Of a stretch of 64,000 nucleotides of DNA, positions 34,760 through 46,560 are shown piece by piece. The DNA lies in contig CM055107.1 of NCBI GenBank assembly GCA_029204225.1, positions 31,645,410 to 31,709,409 on the forward strand, written 5' to 3'. The position numbers and the translations under genes are program-made. The number at the start of each line of letters is the position of its first letter. The first letter of the stretch is position 1. The notes under the pieces were generated by a model that worked only from the letters and a program-made list of their open reading frames with translations, was not told the origin of the DNA and did no database searches. This DNA comes from Diphasiastrum complanatum. Its lineage: Eukaryota; Streptophyta; Lycopodiopsida; Lycopodiales; Lycopodiaceae.

Positions 34760-35410
34760 TTGACTGAGTCTCCCCTTCCTCCCTACCTAGAAGCATTGGT
34801 TAAGCCCTTTGATAGAAAGAAATATTCATGTTGGCCTGATAGAGTTCCACTACCATTATGTGGAACAACATTTTCATATTGGAGTCATATGTACATGATC
34901 AAGCCAAGTGAGCACTTTCCTAATGCGGGATTGGGTTTATTTTCTTTGACTAGCATTGATGTCCCCTTGAATAGTGTTGTCACATTAATGCCTTATACAG
35001 GACCTCAATACAATTGGGGTGATTGGCATGCTCTATGTCGTCACCAATGGAGAATGCAGGTTCATAGCTTGAATGCCAATGCTTGTTCTTTGGAAGAGCG
35101 ACGTGTGCAAGGAGAGAATGTTTTGAAATCACATCGTATGGACATTGATGGGTGTCCATAAAAATATGGCAATATTGCTGCATATATAAATAGTTCCATT
35201 GGGCACCCTTCATTAACTAATTGTGATTTCGAGGAATGTACCAATGGAAAGGAAGAATACTTTTCTAGGAAATCAAAAAGTACATACGTAATGGTATGTG
35301 CGATAAGGCCTATTAAATGTGCGATAAGGCCCATCAAATATAGCTTCAATTGCCCTCTTCCAAGATGTGTACAAAAGGCTTTGAGCCAAACTCAAGCATG
35401 TACCTTGTGA
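34760..35410 (+). pseudogene. SET-domain-like coding segment inside the CACTA element
   Basis: The frame reads NAGLGLFSLTSIDVPLNSVV then TLMPYTGPQYNW, matching the SET N-motif (GxGLF...I..G..V..Y.G). After one in-frame stop (35159-35161) it gives KYGNIAAYINSSIGHPSLTN, like the SET-N/HxC region (GNIARFINHS), and then STYVMVCAIRPIK, like the strand before the GEEL.xDY motif. That last motif is missing where a 20-bp unit, tgtgcgataaggcc, is duplicated (about 35299 and 35320). SET domains are lysine methyltransferases, and the cofactor-binding NH pair is degenerate here (NS). It could be a captured host gene piece or a transposon-encoded accessory domain. Assignment is by motif reading only. Confidence 0.55.
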
Positions 35411-35579
35411 ATATCAAAATACATTTTATCTATTTAGTGAGAGCAAGTTATATTGAATGTGTAATAAATTATTATTTTTAATATTTCATATTGCATGCCT
35501 TAATTTAAGATATGGTGTTTGATTTGCATGTCTTAATTTTAGTTTTAATTTTCATGAGTGACAATCTTATATGTTAATT

Positions 35580-36079
35580 GATAAATATGTTAATTTGTTT
35601 CCCATGTTTGAAGGACTATGAATTGTCATCTAGCTCTAGTGACGATGACAACAGTCACTCCATATCCAAAACAAGATTGGCATACGATGGGCCGCACATA
35701 AATCAACTATCACGTCGTGAGCGGATGGGATTGAGAGCCATGATGAAAATAGATGAACAACAACGTGCCAAAGCAAATTAGCCTCGATCTTCTTCTTCTT
35801 CTTCTTCAGAATCAAGATCAAGTGCTGAAAATGATTTTTGCATTCAAGATGAAGTTTAAATCATGAACAACTTGATAAATAACGTCTATGAGCATCATGA
35901 TATGGAAGAACGCACTGAACATGATAGCGAATCATTTATTAGTGCCGAGGAAACAAATTGAGAGAAGAATCAAACACATCATTATATCTTGGAGACATCT
36001 CGTTTGGCCGCTTCGATGCTTATATTGAACCTCCAAGCAAAATATAAATGGAGTGATACAAGTGTTACATCCTTATTTG
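35580..36079 (+). pseudogene. CACTA transposase, linker exon
   Basis: An acidic/serine-rich segment (ELSSSSSDDDNSHS) is followed by QLSRRERMGLRAMMK, two stops, a SRSSAENDF stretch, and finally AKYKWSDTSVTSLFG. The last part flows across an intron (36080-36199) into the LLRKLLPEGN start of the TNP2 core. The linker is degraded although both flanking domains are well kept. Confidence 0.6.
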
Positions 36080-36199
36080 GGTAAATAAGATTGAGATTTT
36101 TTTTAAAGAATTTAATAGATGTGTTGTTCAAGTCAAATATTTTAGTTGGCTAAATGATCTTTTATTTTATATTATGAAAATTCATTTCATTATGTACAG

Positions 36200-39100
36200 G
36201 TTATTGCGCAAACTACTCCCAGAAGGAAACACTATGTTAGAGACAAGAGGTGAGGCACGAAAAATGTTGAGTGCAATGGGAATGGACTATACATTGCATC
36301 ATGCTTGTCCAAAAGATTGCATCTTTTATCGTGGTGAGTATCGAGGGTTAAAAGCTTGTCCTATATGCGATACTCCTCGATATCGAGATGACTTACAAGG
36401 GACCACTATCCCATGCAAGCTGTTACGACACTTTCCAATAATTTCACGATTGCAACGATTGTTTCGTTGCAAGTCTCTTGCAGAACTTGTGAATTGGCAT
36501 GCTAGTCATCGTTCTTCAGATGAGATCATGAGAGTACCCTCAGACTCTCCTGCATGGAAACACATTGACAAAGAATATCCATGTTTCGCAAGTGAAACAA
36601 GAAATATAAGATTTGGACTTGCAATAGACGGAGTTAACCCCTTTGGAAAAATGTCAAGCACGTGGTCTACTTGGCCAGTGGTGTTGGTCAACTATAACAT
36701 TCCACCTTGGCTAAACATAAAAAACGGACATCTCATGCTAGCACTTCTCATTCCTGAAAAACATAAAGTAAAAAATATGGATATCTACTTTGCACCATTG
36801 ATTGAGGAACTAGAACTACTACGGAAGGGAGTCCAAGCATATGACATCTCACGTCCACTTCAAGACAAAACATTTTTGTTGCGTGCGATGTTAATGTGGA
36901 CTATGCATGACTATCCAGGATTGGGCGATTGTTCAGGTGACTATAAAATGAAATCATTTGTAATGTTTGTATATTTATTTTTTATGCGTGCAATATTTAT
37001 AATTCTATTTATAAGACCAATTGGATTTGATTCTTTTAGGTTTTACAACTTCTGGATATCACGCGTGTCTCATTTGTGGATCAAATATTGATGCTCGCCA
37101 CTCACGTCATTTAAACAAAGTTGTGTATGAAAATCATCGCAAGTACTTGCATGATGAAAATTGTCCATTTAGAAATGCTCATAGAAGAGGCTTTGGAGGA
37201 AGATCAGAAACAAGAATGCCTCCAAAGAGAATGTCCGTGGCAGATTGGTACAAATTTTGGATTGAATCCGAGACTAAGCCAATCAATGGTATGAAAAGAC
37301 TATCCATCTTTCATTGTTTACCGTATTGGAATAACCTTTTGATCAATCACTTGCTTGATCCTATGCACATATTCAAAAATGTGGGTGAATCAATATGGAA
37401 ACACTTGGTGGGCGACAAAGACAGTATTTCTGCTAGGCATGATCTACAAGAATCAAAAACAAAAAAAGAGTATTGGCCAAAATTATGTATTGATGAAAAT
37501 ACCTATAATATTCCAAGAGCCCCTTGGATTAGAGTATAAGTATGTACGGTCAGTCATTTGCGAGATGAGAACACCAACGGGTTTTGCTCATTCACTACGA
37601 ACATCATTCATAGCTGAAGGAAATCTCCATGGTCTAAAATCTCACGATTGGTTGAAGATGGTCGAGTACATATTTCCAATGTGCATTCGTGGCTGTCTAA
37701 CTGATCAACTTCGTGATGCCATTTACAAATTAGCATCCGTTGTTAGGTACTTAATTTTTTTTTGTTTACATCGATATCTTATGAAATTTCGTGTTTTTTT
37801 TTTTTAATACAAGTTTGATTAAATAATATGAACGTACTAAAATCTAGTTATACTACAAAGATGATGTAGATGGATGTGTGGTAAGGAGATTCGTGAGATA
37901 GACATGCAAACAAAGCAAGAAGATATGGTGGAGGCTGTATGTATGCTTGAAAGGGATTTTTCAACTTCTATCCTAGACATACAGGTGCATCTGCTTGTGC
38001 ACTTGGTCCAAGAAGTTGGTATTGTCGGTCCTGTGCACTCAAGGTATAATACACTTGAATTTGATTTTAGTAATTTCAATAAATGTAGTGTGATTCTTTC
38101 AAATTATAAATAACAGAATGTTCTCATTGATGTGTTAAAATTTTCTGTAGATGGATGTTTTTCTTGGAGAGATTTATGAAAGTGTTGAAAGATATTGTGC
38201 GTCAGAAGGCAAGGCCAGAGGGAAGCATGTCAGAGGGAAGTTAGTGCAAGAATCTCTATTTTATGTTACCGAAGTTTTGTTTCAAATAGATCCATCTGCT
38301 CCACGACTATGGCATGATGAGGAAAACAATGAGGTGAAAGGTGAAAAACCTCAAGGTATGGGTAGTCTTAAAAAAATGACACCTAGTTTGAGAGAAAAAA
38401 TTCAACCTTCATGCTATATAATTCAGGAGTAATGGATAAATGGTTGGAACTATATGAAGAAGAAAAAAAAAAAGGTATTGATTAGAAATCGACACCGACG
38501 CAATAGGCGTAGAGGTCAAGCTATACCTTCACATGATCTTGAGCCATTGCCCAACCAATGCACTATAGACTGGATGGTTGATACACTCCAAGAAGCAAGA
38601 TCAAAGGGACAATTCATATCTGATAGTATCGAAAGTATAGTGCAATGTGGGCATATGCTCGTCATCATCGCATTGAATCAATTGATATGAAACGACGAAC
38701 TTATGATTGTGGTGTGATGGCATCCTTCCATCAAGAAAGTCGGAGTAGTGCTCGAGATCAAAGTCCAATTTCTGGACAGCTTGAGTATGTAGGAACCATA
38801 TATGAGGTGTGTTTGGTGAAATGGGTAAATATTTGTTGTTTGACGTGAAATGGTTCAAAATCAACTATAGGGGATCAAATGCAACTGTAAAAAACGATCG
38901 TAGTGGATTTTTTGCTATCGATTCAACCAAGACATTAAGCATGGACTTTTCAAACACATTGGTGTTGCCTCGTCATTGTGAACAGGTGTGCATGAATTTC
39001 ACATTTTTTTTCTTTTTGTCAATTGTGATCAATGTTATATTAATCATCTACACTACTTTTTCACTACATATATTTATTGTGAATTAAAATGTGAGCATAA

Positions 39101-39455
39101 CAAATATCTATTCCTAACATTGCTAAATGTGCAGGTATTTTTTCATCCAGATCGACTAAACAAAGATTGGTGGTATGTTGTTCAAATTAAGCCACGCTCA
39201 AGACATGTATTTGAAAATGCATATGTTGAGAATGAAATGGAAGATCTAAATTTGGACAACACAAGTATATCTAATGAAGATGTACATATACCTTCGAGTT
39301 TTATAAGTATTGAGAACCCGAGACTTGATTCTCATGATTCCGATAACTCAGATGATGAAGAGGACAACAATGATTCTTTGCATGAGAACAATATTGAGAG
39401 AGGTTTTGATTTCGATAGTGATGATGAAAATCATCTTAGCGGAGATGAGTTGTAA
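36200..39455 (+). CDS. CACTA transposase, TNP2 core with DUF4218 and DUF4216 domains (spliced)
   Basis: Exon 36200-36936 gives the Transposase_21 core: RKLLPEGNTMLETRGEARKM, HACPKDCIFYRGEY, CPICDTPRYR, then FGLAIDGVNPFGKMSSTWST and WPVVLVNYNIPPWL. The GDCSG|F junction joins 37040 (GYHACLICGSNID, LPYWNNLLINHLLDPMHIFK). After a 1-nt shift near 37530 comes DUF4218 (TPTGFAHSLRTSFIAEGNLH), then exons near 37869-38042 (LERDFSTSILDIQVHLLVHL) and 38151 onwards (GEIYESVERYC). DUF4216 (FDVKWFKINYRGSNATVKND) runs into a last exon from 39135 (VFFHPDRLNKDWWYVVQI) with an acidic tail. It would bind and cut element ends in the nucleus. A few frame breaks suggest it is recently dead. Confidence 0.8.
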
Positions 39456-40219
39456 GATGTATTGGCTGATGAATTTGAATCTTGCGATGATGAATAAAGT
39501 TTGTAGATGTCACAAATAATTTTGTCATAAAATGATCCATTGTGGTCAATACATATTGTTTTCAAATTAAAATTATTATATTTTTCTACGATGTTGCATT
39601 TCGAAAGTTTCATTTCAAACGCATCTTGCAATCACTTAGAATTAGAAAAATTTATCAATATTAATAGATGTGTGAACTAATTAAAAGATATATGTGTTGA
39701 TTATTTATATATAATTAAAAAACATCTTCTTTGAGATAATAATACACTTTGCCACAATATTGTTTGACTATTCATTGATCTTTGCAAACACACAAAGGTG
39801 TATAACATTGTAATTTTTTTATCAACTAATTAGCTTAACAAGCTACCACACGGCTCTCAAATGTAAGGTACTTAGCATCCTTTCACATGCATACTAAGCT
39901 CATGCTTATATTTTTACCCATCAATACCATATTGAAAAAATTGTCAAATTTTGATTAAAATTTTTTCTCAATATAGAAACACATCATAATGTCTATAAAC
40001 ACATAAGATAACATGTAATATTCAACTGATAGTAACTTTAATTCGTTAGAGCATAATAATTTGAGATAATGATCATTTAATTTTTAGTCCACATTTTATT
40101 ATAAGTATACACCTATTCAAAATATTAAAAAAAATCTTATTTGCTTTTAAATTAATCATAAAGTTATTTTTTATTAACTTATTATTCATAATAGATAAAA
40201 AAAAATTACAACAAACTAA
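39456..40219. other. AT-rich 3' flank within the CACTA element
   Basis: No gene seen; follows the transposase stop and leads into the subterminal repeat zone. Confidence 0.4.
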
Positions 40220-40705
40220 TTTTGTCATGCGTGGCACTGCCATGCGTGGCAAATTTCCAAAACAACATTTTTCTAAGTATTGTGTTTTAATATTGCCACG
40301 CGTGGCAATAAAAAAAGCCATCGCTTTGGAATTTTCTCTGGAGATTTGTCACGCGTGGCACTGCCACGCATGGCAAATCAAAAAAATTTATGTCACATGA
40401 GAATTGGTTAAATAACAACCGTACGTGGCACTTCCACGCATGGATGTGCCACGCCGACATATTTTGGCACTCAAATTTTAAGTTTTAGTTTTAAAAAAAT
40501 TTGCGTGGCACTGCCACGTGTGGCAGTGTCACGCAGAATTAATTTTATTTTTTTTGTCGGACCTCTCCTCTAGTCTGGATTTCACCGGCAGGGTCCTCGA
40601 AAAAGTTTTAGCGTGAATATGCCACGCGTGGCAGTGTCACGCATAAGAAAAATGTCAAAATTTTGGCTAAGTATCGAGTTCGCGTGGCAGCGTCGCATGG
40701 CAAAA
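40220..40705. repeat. subterminal repeat zone with TGCCACGCGTGGCA palindromes
   Basis: About a dozen full or half copies of the self-complementary tgccacgcgtggca occur at roughly 40227, 40241, 40294, 40348, 40361, 40422, 40433, 40449, 40503, 40513, 40524, 40619, 40632, 40682 and 40692, often as head-to-head pairs. Arrays of short motifs near the ends are transposase binding sites in CACTA elements; the role here is inferred from position. No comparable array was seen at the left end. Confidence 0.75.
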
Positions 40706-40714
40706 CACACATAT

Positions 40715-41669
40715 ATGTAGTTGTGTAAGGAACATCCATATCATTACTTTGAGATAGATTACCTGAGGTTGAAGCTTGGTTTTTGACGCAATCACGTGCA
40801 AGGTGACCCTCGCCATTGCACTTGAAGCACAGGTTCTTCTTACGAGCTTCAGTTTTATCATTGCCACCTTGACGGTTCTTAAAATTTTTCTTGCTTTTCT
40901 TGAGATTGTTGGAATTGGGATGTGTTTCACTAAGAGCTTCCTTATCCTTCCTCTTAAATTGAGAACCTTTTTTCTGCTCATTAGACTATTGACCCCTAGG
41001 TGGCTTAGGTGTGTCTTCAAAGTATTTTGCAACCCTAATAGCATCTTCTAGGGTTTTTAGATGGTTCCTACAAACATCCACTTGATAATCTTTTGATAAC
41101 CCATCAATGAACATTAACATTTGTACCTTAGACGGAATGTCACTATAAAGTGGATTCAGGTACTCATGAAAATCTTGAATAAATTGCTCTAGACCTTTAT
41201 TCATGGTTAGATGACTCAACTTTTGGAAGTGTTCATAGTCACCTAAAAGTGGTAGAAAATAATCCCTAAAAAGCTTGTGAAAATCGTCCCATGTACAAGG
41301 TTGATTGCCCTTTGCAACTAAGTCATCCCACCAAACTAAGGCTCTTCCTTCAAGGAACATGGTGACAATGGATAACTTTTCAGATTCATGGAATTGGTTC
41401 ATGGCAAAGTATTTGTTCCAAACATTTAGCCAAGAACTTACCACTTGTAGGTTCCTATCTTTCTTCTCCCCCTTAAACACTTTTACGGGAGGTGGAACTA
41501 CATGCTTCTTCTGGTTGGCTAACCTAGACTCTAAGTCTTGGTCTCTTTGATTAGTTTCAAGAAGCTGCTTATTAGTGGCTTGAATTTGTTTGTATAAAAG
41601 TTCAAGAGCTTGTGCCACATTGGATGAGTTTGATAGATCAAATGTTGGGTTTTCATTGGTTTGATCCAT
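40715..41669 (-). pseudogene. gypsy gag on the minus strand, cut by the CACTA element
   Basis: A clean minus-strand frame (41669 to 40986) reads a Retrotrans_gag capsid: LASWL-like SSWLNVWNKYF, MFLEGRALVWWDDLVAKGNQ, TWDDFHKLFRDYFLPL and EQFIQDFHEYLNPLYS. After a stop near 40986 another frame gives a basic linker and a CCHC knuckle, CFKCNGEGHLARDC, at about 40832-40791. Coding stops near 40725 at the CACTA edge, so protease and pol are absent. The ATG at 41669 is a plausible natural start. Confidence 0.85.
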
Positions 41670-42240
41670 TGGGGTTGCTTGTGTGTTTTCCTATTATGCA
41701 AATACAACAACAAGTGCTCAAATTAGAATGATAGAAATGCTTCAATTGTTACATCCAATGCAAATAAAAAGCATTTACTTTTATTCATTCAATCTTATTG
41801 TTTGTAAGCTCAATCCAAGCTCACTATTTGCAAGCTCAATCCAAGCTTAAGAGGGAAACAACAACAAGCTACATTTGTCTTAATCAAAAGCAAAAATGAA
41901 AACCAAATCCTTATGTAAACTTCAATTAACTAATCCAAGCTAATGTTTACATAAAGTTCCCATTCCAATTCCAATTCCAATTCCAATTCCAATTCCATTT
42001 GTCATTTCAAAAGCAACCGAAGCTTTCACATTTCTCACTATTCTAGATCTCCAAATCCATGGAACTAATGGATAACTAATGAAGCTGTATGAAAACTTCA
42101 ATTTTCAAATCTGATTTACAGATCTTACGCATAAATAGCTCAATGTGGCTAATCTTTTGAAGTTTGCATTGCATGTGATTGTAAACCACATATTATAATT
42201 TTGAAATTCAGAGCATGGTCTTCTGAAATGTACGTACATT
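41670..42240. other. gypsy leader or intergenic, with (TTCCAA)n tract
   Basis: Probably the untranslated leader of the minus-strand gypsy. A TTCCAA hexamer array lies at about 41963-41997. No LTR or primer-binding site could be placed. Confidence 0.4.
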
Positions 42241-42432
42241 CTCACACATATATATGTACACACATTCTCACACATACACATACGTACACACATTCTCACA
42301 CATACGCATACATGTACACATTGCACATGCACATGCATATACAGACACATACATGTACACATGCACACTCTCACTCATACATACACGCATGCATAGATAT
42401 ATGCACTCTCATGAATACACACACATACATAG
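42241..42432. repeat. CACATAC/ACATTCTC-rich minisatellite
   Basis: Irregular tandem copies of cacacattctcacacata and shorter CA-rich variants; frames through it are artefacts. Confidence 0.8.
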
Positions 42433-42515
42433 ATGCGAGATCGGCCACCATCCAAATCATCGGCTGTCACCTAGATCGGCCTCCATTGCCCGTCAACGAC
42501 GGGCACTCTTCACTA

Positions 42516-42516
<1 letters not shown>
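42433..42516 (+). mobile_element. Helitron-like 3' end (copy 1)
   Basis: Ends with the hairpin GCCCGTCAACGACGGGC (42488-42504; 6-bp stem, 5-nt loop), nine bases later CTAG at 42513-42516, then T. A GC-rich hairpin shortly before CTRR, with insertion before a T, is the 3' signature of plant Helitrons. The host site is a (TA)n tract starting right after. The 5' TC end was not identified. Confidence 0.65.

Positions 42517-42551
<35 letters not shown>
42517..42551. repeat. (TA)n microsatellite
   Basis: TA run immediately downstream of the CTAG of Helitron-like copy 1. Confidence 0.95.
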
Positions 42552-42559
<8 letters not shown>

Positions 42560-42589
42560 TTGAACTTATGTACACTTTTGTGCATGTGT

Positions 42590-42960
42590 ATGGGTGCACC
42601 CATGCATCCTCCTCCCCTCACCCATGCATGAGCTTTTTCTAACTAAAAAACTTGGGGAGGAGGATGCATGTATGGAGAAAAGGATATATGTATGAGAAAA
42701 GTGCATATGCCCATACATTTGCACATTGTATGGGGAAAGTGCATATCCCCATACATTTGCACATTGTGTGCATTGGGGGGTGGGCCCCAAAAAGATTCCC
42801 CACCCCTCCCTCTCAATTACTAAATTCAAATATCTTTCTCTAAATATCTTTCTTAACTAAAAATGATGGGGAGGGGGATGCATGTATGGGGAAAGTGCAT
42901 ATCCTCATGCATTTGCACATTGTGTGCATTTGGGGGTGGGCCCCAAATATTTTTCTCTAA
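42590..42960. repeat. duplicated block around gatgcatgtatggggaaagtgc
   Basis: The block ggaggaggatgcatgtatgg...aaagtgcatat(g/c)ccc(a/c)atacatttgcacattg occurs around 42655-42790 and again at about 42868-42950, each followed by a gggggtgggcccc stretch. Related pieces occur at 44520-44630. No coding signal. Confidence 0.75.
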
Positions 42961-43189
42961 ATTCAAATATTTGAAGTTTGAAGTTAAGGGTCACACAGTT
43001 TAATGTGCTTTTAACTTTAGACAATAATCTTTATTACATGGCTTTCTTATTTATTTTGAATTACCAAAGTTTTACTCAAAAATCATGAACATAAAAATTT
43101 TCTTGACTACCTAAAATTGCTTCTTTTTTTTTTCAATCCTTCAAATCTCTATCTTGGCCCACCATTTTCATGAATGTTTAACCACAAGC

Positions 43190-43390
43190 CCAAACTCACT
43201 ATCTTTAATTCCAAAGGATTAAATTTTTCCAAAGACTCGAATTTTTCCAAAGGATTGAAGGACCCTTTGTATTGTCAAGTCGAATTTTTCAAAAGACTCG
43301 ATTTTATTTTCCAACGACTATAATTTTCCCAAAGACTCGAATTTTTTCGAAGACTCGAATTTTTCTAGAGACTCGAATGTTTGATATTCA
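43190..43390. repeat. minisatellite of aatttttccaaagactcg units
   Basis: Roughly nine degenerate copies of an 18-20 bp unit lie directly upstream of the second Helitron-like 3' end. Confidence 0.8.
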
Positions 43391-43391
43391 A

Positions 43392-43484
43392 GATGCGAGA
43401 TGTGCAAGATTGGCCATCATCCAAATCATTGGCCACCACCTAGATCGGCCTCCATTGCCCGTCAACGACGGGCACTCTTTACTA

Positions 43485-43485
<1 letters not shown>
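43392..43485 (+). mobile_element. Helitron-like 3' end (copy 2)
   Basis: Same sequence as copy 1 with a few differences: identical hairpin at 43457-43473, eight bases, then CTAG at 43482-43485 and T, again abutting a (TA)n tract. Two copies sharing about 85 bp and ending at the same base support a real element terminus. Confidence 0.65.

Positions 43486-43537
<52 letters not shown>
43486..43537. repeat. (TA)n microsatellite
   Basis: TA run of about 52 bp directly after Helitron-like copy 2. Confidence 0.95.
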
Positions 43538-43541
<4 letters not shown>

Positions 43542-44689
43542 TACATACACTGAAGAAACATTAAGTTTATACTTTAAAGTCTTAGTATTTTTCCTTGTCT
43601 TTTTAGACTGCTACATATTTTAACTAGTTTTTGCACAGTCTACATATTTGAATTGTTTGTCGCACAGTTTACGTTTTTCACATTTTGATAAAAAGACGAC
43701 AGTAGGTCTAAAATGACCCAAGATTTTGTTTCAACCAACCTTCGGCTTTTTCAGCTTTTTCGCCACATACTCATAAGGCCGACACTTCCGATTATCCATA
43801 TGCAAGCCAGGACGAACTATTGGGCGTGGGTGGACTATCAGACCTTAGCTACTCAGACGTGAAGTTTTTCAAACTATCACGATCCACCGCCGCCATGCAA
43901 CATTAACAGAAACGTATTTGAACAAATGCTTTAGCTTAAACTTAGCTAATCAATCTTGTAATCTAATTCAACATGATATATGTATTGGATCAGAGATGGA
44001 TACACATACACACAAATATAGAGAATCCTAAAAACGCAACTCTCAGTGAGGTGTGTATCAAGGAAATAAGACAGTTCTAGCAGTAGCTAGTTCCATTCGT
44101 GAGAAGAGAATACCTCTCTCACGCTTACGCGCTGATCTGAAAAACAGACAACACTCAAGAAAGAACTTCTAATGTACACCCGATTTTGATAATATGGACG
44201 AGTTAAATCTTCTCTGCTCAATGTGCAAACTCATATTGTGATGCTTGTTCAACCTTTCAGTAGATATGTTTCCGTTGCTATTAGAAATTGTTTGCTGACA
44301 TTGTTTGTTGTTTCGTAAACTCATTGTCAGATTAGCAAAAGCTATCTGCAGTTCGAAGGACGATTGATCGCAGCTTGAGGTAGTAGCTTTATTTGACAGA
44401 TCGGCTCCATCTGAGCATAGTTTGGAATCATCTGAGCATAGTCTAGAATCATCGTCGCCTCAAGTAGACTTGTGGAGTGCCCATGAGTTGTTTCTGAGCC
44501 CTCAATCAGGGGTTCCAACATACGCTTTTGCGCATGGGTGAGGGACCCCATGCACACACTTTTTTGGATTGAAAAGTGAGGAGGAGGATGCATGTATGGG
44601 GGCCCCTCCCCATACATACATATTGGTTCCTCCCCTATCCTCCACCTCCCCTATTCAATATATTTGTTTCTCTCCCAGCCTCCACCTCC

Positions 44690-44690
<1 letters not shown>
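43538..44690. other. no gene seen
   Basis: No recognisable motif. Around 44520-44630 there is a block related to the repeat at 42.6-42.96 kb. Confidence 0.3.
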
Positions 44691-45005
<315 letters not shown>

Positions 45006-45008
<3 letters not shown>

Positions 45009-46560
45009 TCACCCCAGTTAGACAAAATGGCATTTGGAGATTCTCATTGGTCCAGGTTTTCCCTAGAAAATCAAAAAAATGAACTTTGAAGAGTGCCATT
45101 GACTCACTATCTCCGTTAGAAGCTTAAGATACCCTAGCTATGACGATGCTGGAGCATCTAAGAAGAGCCGATCTATCAACCAATGAGGTGTTGGACTTGG
45201 CATGCCGATTCAAGGTTCCACAACTGGTTCTCTCTGTACACTTGCCATGGGTTCCTCCACCTACACTCAATTGTGCCACTCACCTTCATTTTTTTCTAAC
45301 CATTTTTATCCTACCAACCTTCATGTTTTCTTTCTACTTGTTGTCTCCACCTCTAACACCATACCCACCACATCTTCTTTTGAATCTGATGACAATTTTT
45401 TCAAACAATTCGTTTTGCCAACAACTCAATACAACCTCATAGCCAACCCACCACCTGCCACTCGTCAACCGTTTTCACCTCCGTCACCACCAGATTTCAA
45501 TTCTTTTGATCAAGATCCACCATTTGATGAGATTGTGCAACCTTCAAAGGGACTCCATCCCTTTCAAGGTATAAGAGTGAATCTTTCACCGAACCAAGGC
45601 TTGAGGATTTGATACCAAGAGTGCAATGGCCTTGGATGATTATTTGGAAAGGCCCTCAAGAAAACTGTTTGAGAAATCCAAAGAGAAGATCCAAAGGCAT
45701 TTTAATGATTGAAAGGAGTTCGAAGAATTTCAGAGGAACTACAAGAAAGAAGACTGAGGGGGTTCAAAGAAAGTGACTGTTGAGGATTACCCTAAGCTTA
45801 GCAACCCGGTGAACGCTTTATGACCGCAACCCTCTTGGAGAATTATGATGCTACTGAACAACGACGATCAACTTCAAGAATACCTAAGGGCAACAAGTTG
45901 GAAAAGAGTCGATCCCTATTATGTGCCGATCAAAAGAAGAGACCCTTGGGAAAGAAAGAAGCTAGCCAAGCGACAAGTTAATTAGCTAGTTATTTCGGGA
46001 ATTGATTCCAACTCAAAATTTAAGAAGAATCGAGATGCACTGCTGAAGTTTGGACACACCTATAAGGAAAGTGCAGACGCTGTAGTCTGAGAAAGTGCGA
46101 CTTATTGCTTGTCTATAGCTTTTCTCGTGACATTGGAATGCTATTGGGACAAAGGGCTGCCACCAATAAGGTTGGACATCAATCAACCCCTACAAACAAA
46201 AGAAGAACATCTGATGATGGCAAGGCTCTTTTACCGAGTAGCACTTTCCTCCGGCCAATACATGCAGATGATCAAGAAATGATATACAAACAAGTTCTTA
46301 ACTGGATTGAGGCCGTACCTAGGACCTATCCCATTGGGCATCAAAATGAGATTCATCACATTTGAAGCCATCGAAAGGAAGATCGGCTACGAGAAATCTC
46401 TTGACAAGAAGAAAGCTGAAAAAGACAAACGAGAGATGTTCAGTTACGCAGGGCTATCTTGATGAGCCGCTTTACCATGCATCAAATCTGAGTCAGCGCA
46501 GTGGGACCTGCAACACTATAGGGGAGGATAATGTTAGCTGATGCCACACCCTGAGGTGTT
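45006..46560 (+). other. unclassified, possibly decayed gag-like sequence
   Basis: Short plus-strand frames in sequence: MTMLEHLRRADLSTNEVLDL near 45140, a proline-rich part near 45440-45540, and lysine-rich segments including IPLGIKMRFITFEAIERKIG near 46330. Composition and the alternating charged helices suggest an old retroelement gag, but I cannot name the family. Many stops and shifts. Confidence 0.3.

Larger units (their letters stand above)
33411..40725 (+). mobile_element. CACTA (En/Spm-like) DNA transposon
   Basis: Bounded on the left by the cut gypsy RNase H and on the right by a minus-strand gypsy gag. It carries a spliced transposase gene on the plus strand (N-terminal domain 33.67-34.09 kb, TNP2 core from 36.2 kb, DUF4218 and DUF4216 parts to 39.46 kb). 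About 500 bp at its right end is packed with a palindromic motif, as expected for CACTA subterminal repeats. The exact termini (CACTA/TAGTG) and the 3-bp target duplication were not found. At the right end tgtagttgtg at about 40716-40725 is the best terminal candidate. Length of about 7.3 kb fits the family. Confidence 0.8.

Noticed and set aside
40220-40705. CRISPR array
   Set aside because: The repeats are palindromes with irregular spacing in a plant nuclear transposon; there are no constant-length spacers.
42201-42631. Histidine/threonine-rich open frames
   Set aside because: Produced by the CACATAC minisatellite and the TA tract.
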